This document shows, in pieces, positions 48,071 through 60,100 of a stretch of 64,000 nucleotides of DNA (within the stretch, counting starts at the first letter, position 1; every line of letters starts with the position of its first letter). The translations under genes were made by a program, and so were the position numbers. The DNA comes from Diphasiastrum complanatum (Eukaryota > Streptophyta > Lycopodiopsida > Lycopodiales > Lycopodiaceae), in contig CM055110.1 in assembly GCA_029204225.1 (NCBI GenBank), positions 44,594,749 to 44,658,748 of the forward strand, given 5' to 3'. The notes beneath the pieces are model-generated. The model was not told the DNA's origin. It was given only the letters and a program-made list of their open reading frames with translations, and ran no database searches.

Positions 48071-48783
48071 ATGGTGAATGAGCGTAGACAGAGAGTGGTC
48101 CGAGAAAAAGAGAGCTCGCGAGGTTTTTTAAGGGCTTTTTAGGGTTAGGGTTTTCTTTTAGGATTTTTAGAAAGTAAAATAGCCATAAAGTGAGGTGTTG
48201 GAGAGAGAGATACACCACTAGAGATTCATATAGCTAAATTCCACGCAAGATGTCCATTTATTGTTCGTGAGCTAAAATTCCAATTACAGTCATAGTCCAA
48301 TTACAACTCATCATGAGTTGACTTTGAGTTTCACTAAGGTTCCTACCTAATTCCCTTGGGCATCCCTGAGACGAGGTCACATGAAACTAACCCTAGTTAG
48401 CTAGGAACATAACAATGAGGGCTGCAATCCAACTTGTTGATTATATGGAGATCTTAGTTATAAATTGATCTACAACTCATAGTTTATCATACATTTTCAT
48501 TGTTTCATGGACGATCGCACATAGGTGCATCCAAAAAACCAAACAACAAATTCAAAGGTGTGCCTTGCAGATAAGGCGTAAGAGAGGACTACTCTAAATA
48601 CCATTCTAATTTTACACCTGAAACCTGTTTAAAATATCTACTTCTTGAGTGCCCAATGTGGGACTTGAATTTCAAAGAATATTATGTACATGCTCATACC
48701 AAAACCATAAGAAATTATTCCCAATGTGAGAATCATGTGTTATGTACATGGCTCAACATCTTTAGTTGCTTTGAGCTACTTCG
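48071..48783. other. ATG1 3' flank; no other gene recognised
   Basis: The part next to 48783 should hold the ATG1 3' UTR. The GGGTTAGGG string near 48140 is too short to be telomeric. Confidence 0.45.
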
Positions 48784-49926
48784 CTATGAAGGTCTTTGAT
48801 GCTCTCGCTGCTGCAACATAAAATTTTGCTGTATTGTACACTGGTTCTGACGAGCAGTGAGCATATCGGCATACCGACGCAGACGATACCGATCTGAAGG
48901 GCTTAAAATCAAAGGAGGTGTAAGGGGCAAAGATGATCCTTCAACCAACAAAAAGTATAAAAGTGCAGCAGATTTCGCATATGCCACAGCCGCATTAGTA
49001 ATGTTTCCCATGAGCTCCTCAACCTAGAGCCAACAGTTCAAAGGCAAAGACAGGATTAGTCCAAGGAAAAAACTGACATGCTCAATGTACTATGTGATGT
49101 CAGGCTTTCAAGCTTTGCACCTCAACATACCAACTTATCCTTTGGGATAAGTTCGCAATGAATGCACTTAGATCACACTATACATTCACTGCAATTAACT
49201 AGCTTAAGCTGAATGTTTTAGGCCCTTCTTCCACTATCAAGTCAAAACAGGGGGTTCAGGGTGAGGCAAAGTATGAATAGGCGGACATTAGCAGCTATAA
49301 ACCTTGACTGAAAGAATTCGACCCTGAAAATTCATACACAGCAAAGCACTTGGAACCTCCTAATATGGTATGAGTCACTTACAGCCCCTGCTCTCCCAAC
49401 AGCCAGTGCTGCTTGGAAGATAATCTCTATAGCATCTGGCATCTCAACATAACCTGCAACAAAATTCACAGATGGTAGTTGATGAGCACTTTAATACACC
49501 ATACCTATAAAATAAGAGCTCATCATTTTTTGTATTTTAGAGAGTATAAAATGCTCTTCTAATAATATAACAGCCACTGAAAACATGAGAATATATCTTA
49601 TGTACTTTGATAAATGTACTTGTATACCACCAGAAGGCTTTGGTGCACCCAGATTGACGGGCTGCTGGGGAATATCTATCTTCAGACAGTATAAACAGGA
49701 CAAGTGCTGTATTGGAGGCATCTGAAAAACTTAAACGATAAATTGGCAGGTGATTTTCTTTTGGGAGAGGGAGACCAAACTAAAACAGTGGACTCCAATC
49801 CTTTTTTTTTCTTTCCAGATTTGTGTCGAATCTAACCACATCCTTGAGGGTAACTACAAGGGATCTTGTAGAACATGCTACCATGGTCAGTGTGCACGTG
49901 CACAAGCGAAGGAAAGCACTACGCTT

Positions 49927-49969
<43 letters not shown>

Positions 49970-50465
49970 CGATGTCCTCTCCTCACTAACGACAGTGGGC
50001 CAAGCTACAAAGCACTCGCATGTTTATGGATGATAATTTGACCTACATTCACATGGAGGAGAGGCATAAAGCCAGAGATATAAGTCAGCAAGTGATTTAT
50101 AGACTTCAAATAAAAAACTAATCCTAATTTCTAAAACAGTAAACATAAGCTCTACCCTCACTCTAGCTCAAGCCTCACACACACACACACACTCTCCCTC
50201 TCCTCTCTCTCTCACACACACACACTCCCTCTACTTCGAATTACACACACACACACTCCCTCTACTTCAAAGTTCACGCACGCACACACACACTCCCTCT
50301 ACTTCACACACACACACAAACACTCCCTCTCTTTTACACACACACAAACACATATCAATATCTCTCTCTCAACACAATCACAAGTTACAACACACACTCA
50401 CAACACAACACACACTCACAAGTCACAACACAACATAATCACAACACACTCTCACACGTCACAAC

Positions 50466-50544
<79 letters not shown>

Positions 50545-53500
50545 CGCACACCAAAAAGTGAAAATAGACACCCCTCGGGCCCGCGCTGTATCGCAAAAGA
50601 ATTTGCTTATTTTCAACAGTCGTTTCAAACACTGAAACGTCGTTTCAAAACGGGGTCGTTTCGTACGTCCCGTTTCGAACGCGTTTTAGCGTTCGAAACG
50701 CATTTCGAGGAAACACTGGTCCCGGAGGCGAAACCGAAATCATAATCATCTCCAAGGATCAACTTTATTAAATTTGGAAGAGGTTACATTCATACATAGA
50801 CTAAGTGGTCTCGGGGCCACCAACACGTGTGGGCATTGTGCCTGGCTTGCGCTGGTAGAGGGAGCTGAGACCTGGCGACTGGATTTTTGGCGTTGGTTGA
50901 GCTGCCCAAGTTTGTGTCTGTTGGACTCTCGCTATAGTTCTGGTGTGATTTGGTGCGTCCCCTCTATCTTGGAATATAGTACTGTCTGGTAAAGCACGCT
51001 TTTCTGGACTTGGTTTTTATTTTGCTGATTAAGCATGGCAAGCCTGGCAAAATCAGTCTAGCTCTCAGATATGGGTCCCGGGAGCCGTCCTGACGGGTAG
51101 AATCAACTTGGCTCCTGGACATGGGTCCCAGGAGCTGACTAGGCCATGGCTCGAGCTCCAAAGCTAGCTCATGACTTGTGACTACTTGACTGGCTCATCA
51201 CAAGTCGGAGGCTCAGTCCTTGACTTCCTAACTTGCTCTGGGACTTTAGGGAGTGTCACCCCTTAGAGTCTTACAGGTCACACTTGGGTGCACCCGAGTT
51301 AGCTTACAACAGGATGCTCCCATGCCTAGGGGCCCCAACTCCCTATTTTCGGGAGCCTCTAAAACTGTTAGCAATGTATCGCACCTGACCATATTCAGGT
51401 TATGGCACATCGGGCACAAAGAAGTGGACTTGCAAGTATTGCGGGAACACTTATGGAGGTGGCCCCGTTTGAATAAGGGCGCATCTTTTACGCCTTCGAG
51501 GATACGAGATCGCCGTTTGCACTTAGGCCCTAGAGTCACTAAGGATTGTCGGGATCGGGGACAACTCTCCTGCTACTACTTCAGGCACAGGTGATTCTTG
51601 AATCTTGTTTGATCAATGATGATTGAAATTTGATCTAAAGCTGAAACTTCAAAGTCCAATCTATAGTTTGATTACTAATGAGTAATTAGTGACTATTCTC
51701 TCTCACTGACTATAATTTATTAGCTAAAGCCTAACTAGTAACACCATTATTTTTACAGGTACGGCAGAGCGCCGAGATTCCCCATCACAGCCGGCACTAG
51801 CTCCACTACAGCATCCATTCCACCTTCTGGAGAGACTCCTGCAGTGCCGCAGTAGTGCTATGGGTAGGGCTGGAGATGTTAGCGGACGGGGTCAAGGACA
51901 TGTGAGAGGCAGGGATGTCTTTGTGGCAGCCTTCCAGCAGTCGCATAGGGATGCAGCTGCTATTGTTGTTAGGAAGTGCTTTTACTTGTGCGACCTCCCC
52001 TTTCATGTGGCCCCTTGCATGGAGGGATATGAATCATGATGCGAGCAATATCTCGTATGGGTGTTGAGTGGGAGGGCCCGTGACCATGGAGAAGTTGAGG
52101 TGAAACAGTTGTCGAATGTTTTAGGTATGGATGCACCATACAATCACATGATTGGAACGATGCAAGGAGGCGCCATCTTGTGAATATATTGGTGTCTTCT
52201 TGAATGGGCACCATGTTTTTGAGATCCATTGACTTCATTGACATTCATGATTAGAATTCAGTTAGAACTTAGTAGTTCTTGAGACTTGAATGCTCAAACT
52301 TCATTTCTAGACCAGGTGGCAGTGGTTCCATCAACCTTTGCATGTCGTGGCTTGCTTGCTTCATCCATTATGGAGGAAGGAAGATCAATTCCATGATCAA
52401 GTGCTCATGCAAGGATGGCATTCCTACGTCTCCTATGATTCATATCCCTCCCGAGGATCAAGATGCACTCATGGATTACTTGAATTTATTCAGGTATGTA
52501 ATTAGTAAATTGTAATATGTATTCAGGAATGTATTCATCTATGTAGCATGTAATGAAGTCTAAGCTAGTTAAAACTTAATAGCAGTAAGCATTTAGTATT
52601 TACTATTTTGAATGGTGATGAATGTTGAATGTTCAGGACCGAGCGCCTCGATTTCGGTCGTGCAGCTGCCATGCTGAGGGAAGGGCAATTGCGCCCTGTT
52701 TCATAGAAACATGCCTCCGCGTCCTCTCCCAAGATTGTGCAGCAGTTTGCATGTGAGAGAAATTGAAGTGTGTTCTCTCTGATTCATACGAAGAGGAGGA
52801 ACAAACTTTCTACTGCGCAGCTGGAGAGGTTGGTGTATGTGCATGCCAACCTACGGCTTCTGAAGAAGCTAAGGAGACCTGAGAGCCCATACAGCTAATG
52901 ATTAATCTGAATTCTAGAGTCTAGTATCTACCATGATTTGTCTAGATAGTAGAGTTTACATGACAGTTGACTTCAGACTCATGGGGCCTCAGGCTTGAGC
53001 CTTGAGGCCACGGCGCCACGCTTGACACTCTTGTTATTTATCTTCATTGCTTTTACTTTAAACTTTAAAGTTTACAATTTGGCTCTTGAATTATAATTTG
53101 TGATTTTGTTACTAGTTACAACTTAGTGCCAAGTGGTCAGTGCATTGTAAGTTGTAACTATAGTTTATAACTTTACTGTTTATAATGTCTGGAAGTTCTT
53201 GGATGTTTGAGACTATGATGTGTTGTGTGCAATGCATAGAAGTGTGGTTGTTCATTGTTGACACGTTATCAAGCACCTATAGGCCATTAGTAATTACCAC
53301 GTGGCACATTGCAATGGGCATGCAAACCCTGAGCCCTCACAAGCCAAACTTCTTGTTCTCTTAGTAGTAAGTTAGTAGTAAGTACTTACAACTTAACAAG
53401 TTACAAGACTCTAAAGGTCTTAGATGATGAATCATAATGGTCGTGTCTTTGCATACTTCCTTAATGCACCTGGGTCTTGTACTATGTATTATGTAGGTTG

Positions 53501-56500
53501 TGACTTAACTTTTAAGCATGCTGCATGATTTCTCAAGGCCCATAAGCTTTGTACTGCAATGGGCATGAATTGAATCTCGCAACCTAATTAGTAATAACCT
53601 ATCTAGTATCCATGAAATTTGAATGATGACAATATCAATAATTGACTGAGAAAACTGACCATAGTCACCATACACAGCTTCTCCTCTTGAAATTCCATTC
53701 TCTAGAGCATTCTCATGAAATTGGTTGTATCTACTTGATACCAGACTTTCTATGACATGTGTAAACCCCAAAATCCCTCAAAAACACATTTTTTTTAAAA
53801 ATTCCCGTTTCGAACCTGAACCAGTCGTTTCAAAACAACGTACGACACGAGCCCGTGAAACATTGTCCGGGACTGGTCCAAGTGGACGGACCCTTACTAC
53901 AACCTTTTTGCGTCGCTGACGCCTAAGGGTACACGTCACCGACGTGAGGCCTGCCGCTATGCCATTTGGTCAATTTGGTGACTAAGTCTAGGGATTTCAC
54001 GAGTGACTTGTCTTTGCCTCTGGTTACCTTTTGGGGACGAACTCTAAGTTGGCTTTTCAGTGAGTTCATGTCAGATGAATGTTAGACATAAGTGTGTCTT
54101 GGGGAAATCGCTCAAGTCCCAGTGCCCTTTGAGGCGCCACTCTTGTTAGCTGTCAATGCGGGATAGATGCCGATCGTTCAGCTATAAGGGCTATCGACCA
54201 GATTTGGTGAGGCGTTATTGAGGCAATGTGTTGCTTAATGGTGAAAGCATGGATAGTTGGACGGATGTTTCCCGTGGGCTAATTATGTGTAGATTTGTGT
54301 GGGCGCGGCTAGGCAAAGGTCCTACATCCGGTCTCAAGAAGGATGTGACTTGAGAGAGATCCTTTGTGTTAGTTTTGGTTGGTAATTTTCATTTGTTGTG
54401 TGCTAGCTTGGACACGAATGACCTAGTTCCTACTTGGCTCTCATGTGATTTGATCGTACTCATTTGAGGAGGAGATACTTTTGTAATGAAGCTGACTTTA
54501 TAAAGAAGAAAAAGAGAATTGTGGGGCCCTGGCCTACAAAGGGGAGAGTTATCAAAGAAAAAGAAGAGCAGTCTAGTGGAAGTGCACCTCTTATCAGGAT
54601 GGAGGATCACCTTGATGACTCGCGAGCATTAACAACGGAGAAGAGCAATGTCGAGAGTATGGCTCCCGCATGCACCGAGATGACGCCAGATCCAAATCGA
54701 AAAAGAAAGAGCGTATACACCCCCCAATGGAACCCCCTCAAAAAGAGATTGGTAACCCTTCTGAACCTGCACCAAGAGACAAACCAGTACCAGAGGCGCA
54801 ACAGGACCTCTTTGAGGTGAAGATGCATCAATATTTATCAAGCGCGATGGCCACTATGCTTAGTGAGGTGAAGAACGACAGAGAAATAGAAAGGAAAGAA
54901 TGGCAAGCATCCATGCAAGCCATAAACCACAGTCAGTTTGACCTTGGTAGAGAAATGAGAGACGGGCTAACAAAGCTCGAAGCCAGGTTTGAAGAGTTGG
55001 AGACAACAAGGAGGAATGTAGAGGCGCCTCCTCCACTCAGACCAAGAGATACACCAGCACGAAACGCGGAAGGCCCAAAGAAGACTGCTAAAGTAAAAGC
55101 TCCGCCAACTTTCAAAGGGGAACGTGATGTTCGAGTTGTGGAGGATTGGTTGTTTCACATGGACCATTACTTCCGCTTGATGAACACTCCTGAAGAAGAG
55201 AGAGCAGACTTGGCGCTAGCATATTTTGAGGGCTACACAACAAACTGGTACCGAGTGGCAGGGATGCAGTTCCAACTTTCGGACATGGAACGCGTTCAAG
55301 AATGCGTTACGAGAGGAGTTCATACCTAAAGATTTACACATGAGGTTGACGGCAGAATTATCAGGACTCAGGCAAAAGGTTCACTACAAGAGTACCTGAA
55401 CAAATTCAAGCAGAGCGTATGGGTTATTGAAAATATGTCAGAAGCCGACAAGACCACTACCTCTTGTCTGGAATGCAGACTTGGACCCGACGAGCAATAG
55501 ACAGCTACATGCCCAATGAATTCAACTCAACTATTCGGGCTTAAATGGTTTGTGATTGTGAGACCACGCTCGCACCAACTGCCCCCTCAACAGCACCAAA
55601 GGTATTTAGTGGATCCAGATAGAGTCCAAGCTTCCTTCCAAGGGCGAACTCAGCTTCTCTACACAGACTAAACTAAAATGCATTCTTCTCAAACCAAGGG
55701 AGACAGCAGAACTGATACAGAAGTTTTCCATTGTGCCCTCAATGAAGTCTTCACATGCACTTGAAAAAGTACTTCGCAGCTCCTAAAAACCACTATTCCT
55801 CAAGAAACAGACAGCTGAAGTTAAAGATAAAAAGATTGAATTCCAAGTATCTTCACATAGTTTCTCTGACAACATAACCAACTATAGTTAAGGGGAAAAT
55901 GGTGAAATATGAAGAAGCACAAATAAAAATGGACGATGAAGCCTGCTACTAGATTAAATCAGTTGAAGGCATCTTATCACTTCACAAGCTTTAAAGTGGA
56001 CAATTTCATAAACGATAAGAATTACCATCTGTGCTGCCAATATGAGTAGCAAGGTCTTCAGCACGTTCAACAGCCATTGAAAACTCCCGTTCCATTCTTG
56101 AACAAGCACTTGCCGCTGCAGCTTCTTGCCCTCCTTCCACTGTGCCCTCGTAGATGTACTCCCCTCCAGTGTTTTGCAATCCATCCCTCCTGGGAGCAGC
56201 ATCCCCTATCTCTTCTTCGAAGAATGGACTGCTCATATCTGCTGCTGCTGCCGCCCATGCATGGCACACATGCAAAGCCTCCTTCCAAATCGCTAAGCAC
56301 ACTAATTGTACAGAAAATGACTCAAGGCTCTGACCTGCATCTAGCTGGCAATTGTGGTACAAAAGAAGTCCAATAATCATGAAATGAATTAAAGAGGACG
56401 CTGAGAAATGCAAGACAATTCCATTCCTTGCCAAAAATTTAATCTGCTGGACCAAAAGAATGGAGTAAGCATAAACGATGACATGATGCTTCCATTGCAA

Positions 56501-57081
56501 AATAAGCTTCACCTACCAGGGAGGATGGAGGGAAACTGGATTTTAAGCCCAAGATTCGAGAACATGTTTCTATTGATGGATCACTCTCAATTTCAAGGAT
56601 GGTACTCACTGATAAAAATGTTCCAATAGTACTCCAACGACTTGTTGGTATACAGAATCGATCGAAGGGACATTTGTACACATTGTTTCAGATACTTATG
56701 ACTCATACAATAACCTACTTAAGGGACTACTTTCTGCACCATAGAGGATGCAGTGAAAGTAGCACTTTTAGATTGACACACAAGCTTAGCATGAATAAAA
56801 CAAAACGCTTCTGGAGAATATAGTAGGCGCATCAAGATCATGATATATTGTAAGCGCTTTATTATAAGCATACATAAGTATTTCCCCCTATCTTCAGTTT
56901 TCTTCACCTTGTCTTGACTGATAGTGTACTTGCAATACACTGATGAATGAGTTGATGAGCACATAAACTAACAAATGCCCTTTTTATCGCCACTTAAATC
57001 TTAAAGACGAGTCATGTGAGCAAACAGTTATGGAAATGAAGGCTTGAGGAGCATTAACAGCCAATAAAGAACAAAGAAAGT

Positions 57082-57166
<85 letters not shown>

Positions 57167-60100
57167 GTTTGTAAAAAAGTTTGGTCATAGTTCACTTCCA
57201 TTTTGTTGGCATTCTTGGAGTAGTTTAAGGCTTTATTTTGACATTCATAGTCTCTATGATAAGTTTCCTTGGAGTAGTTTATGGCTTTATTTTGACATTC
57301 ATAGTCTCTATGATAAGTTTCGAGATCTATCTCAGGAACCCCTTGTTGGCATCACTATAGAGCTTCGAAACAAGCATGCCTAAATCCTGGGTAAGCCCCA
57401 CATAGCTTGGGTTATCTTTGATTGTACAATAACCAAGTATACAAAATTGTCCATACAGCCTCCTTATGTCCAAAATAATAGGAAACCGCAATTTTCACAA
57501 TAACTCTAACATATTAATTTACTTATTCATACATTCAAAAAAGAAAATCGATCTACACACCATAAGTAGTTAAATGGGAATAAGTAACCATAGAAGTAGT
57601 GGATCCCGTAGAAGAACTTCCAATATAGGCTGGTACGATTTTTAAGGTAATTTAGAGTATTTCTTGTGCAAGAAAACCTCAACCACAAGTAGTGTGATGA
57701 AATGGTAAGGCAACTCAGAGTAGGAAAAATATCAAAAGGCATGTATACCTTGTCAGTTGCAAGTTCTGTTATCAGTCGGGCACATTGCTGCAAGGAAGAA
57801 AGCCTAGTGGGAGGATGGGTAGATGGTCCCTCTAATATTTCCCCTGAATCAACTGATTCTTGGGATGTTCCTGAAGGAGTAGACCCATGGCTTCCAATAC
57901 TTCCAATGCCTCCAAAAGAGCCCCCAGAAGTTGCAATCACAGGCACTGGAACACTGGGAGTCTGCAATTTGGAATGGCTTTTCTGGGGAGAACCACTTCC
58001 TTTGCTACCATGATGGCAAGTAGCCGAGGTACCGAGAGATAATGAAAGTGTATCCATCGAAGCATTTACAAGCACATAGTCCCTCTCAATACCTTCCATA
58101 GAGTCCACCAAAACCCCTGCCAGGGAGCAGAATAATTAATGTGAAAAAGTAGTTTGGAAAAGGTTATTATCTCTGTAAGTTTAAATTGCACCAAAATCAG
58201 TGTCATAAACCTTTTGTATCACTGTGCAGATTTACTCCTTTATTTGGACTATCATTGATCAAACCACGTTCCCTAGCTGTCGCTGGCATGCCTGTAGAAG
58301 ATATTGATGACTCCAAAAACCCAGTTTCTGAAGATCTCCGAAGTCTACTGAAGCCACTTATAGGTTGCTTGCCGCCAGTTCTCTGCTTGTCTTCAGAACC
58401 AACATGAGGACTTCTTCCACTTTCATTCCCATACTCTAGTTTCTCAGGCAGGAAACCTTTGGTCACAGCACGCTTTGGAAATAAGTTATTTAAGGGAGAC
58501 ACAGAAAATAAGGACTGCTTCGATGAGTCAACAGGGATTTCAACCGTGCCTTGACGTTCATCATCTATTAGGAATGGTAAACTTTCCTCCTGTGAATTCT
58601 CATTAGATTCTGAAGCTGCAGACGGAATCAAATGCACCTCAACATCTTCATCTCTGGACCTGTTGTTGTCATAATTTAAAAAAGGTATTGTAAGTCTACA
58701 GTGTACACTAAGGGACAAAAAATGCCTGAGCCGACAAAAATGCCTGAGCCATCTTCTTGCACTGTCAGATTCATTAGTTATAATTAGTCATAAAAGGAAA
58801 TGGATTTCAGCTTCCTCTCAAAACCTAGAAGAGCCTGGCTATCACATAAACTTCCAACATAATTTCAAAATTTAGAGCATTGAAATACTTAGACATGCAG
58901 TTCTAGCACAACTGGAAGAGTTTGAGGGATGGAAATACGAGAAAGGAAACCCAGATTATCTGATTCATGGATCCAGGACAGCCCAACAAATGCATTTAAG
59001 TGTAAAATTAAAATTTGGACTGTTTGTAAGGGCCTCACCAGTTAATCAGCTTACATACTACATGGTGATGTTTTGAGAACATACTTTGGATTTCTCTCTC
59101 TCGGCGTCCATGTTAGTCGTATAAAGTGTGCTCTGTATCTTCTCTATCTAGGGCTCTCTCAAGAGATGTCTATCAGGACTTACAAGCCTTTGTCCTATTT
59201 TAGTGGCTGCCACCATCTTCTCATTCTAAAAGATTGAAGGGATAAAATGAAGATTCTACTTTGAAGGTTACAATGCCTCTCATTGGCATCTATGCCTTTG
59301 AACTAAACCAGTTCATCTGATAAATGGGAGGCTTCCCTTAAATTCAAAACTTGTTTAAGTTTTGATTGATGAGAAGTTGCTCGTGATTGTAGCCTACCAC
59401 ATTCAAATAAAAGCACAAGTTTCCAAAATTCTCATTTTCTTCAAAAAATTTCAAATACGACTACAAGCTATTCTAGAACATGAGCAAAAAGCAACATGTA
59501 CAGGCAATTTCAAATATCATTAGACTAACCATACTAGCTATAAATGTTTGGAAGCTATGTAAGCTCCTATTAGGCTCCAAGGATCCATCCACCTCAATGA
59601 ACAGACGTGATAGTTCTTAACACCTCGTTCTCCGAAGCTTCAAGTTAGGCATCGACCAAATTTGGACCATCATTGATCACTTAAGTGAACATTTTTGGCT
59701 TACTTTGCAGATTTCGCTACATTTATGCCACACGCTTGTAGAGCATCGATTCCCGCCCGGCTCATTTGAATCAGTTTGCACCAAGTCTGGCTGAGCTGGC
59801 TGAGAGTTGATCAAGTTATGGCCAAAAACATCTTAGGTGGACAAACTGAGTTTAGATTGAAGTTTTGAAGTTTTGAAGTTTTCCCTTCAAAACTGAAACT
59901 CGACTGTCTCTTAAGGCCCTCACCCTTCATTAAGACTTTTGATATATGTGTTATTTTACCTGCAGTCTAAGTGTTAATTTTACTCATATTAGAGACATCA
60001 TTTTGTCGAATTTTTAAGATTTCTTTTACTCACATTTTCTGCATTCCTTTTTACTTGCAGTTCAGACATTGCTTCCACTTGCATATTACACATTGTTTTT

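Noticed and set aside
48125-48165. GGGTTAGGG string suggesting interstitial telomere repeat
   Set aside because: Only about one and a half units of TTTAGGG-like sequence; chance occurrence.
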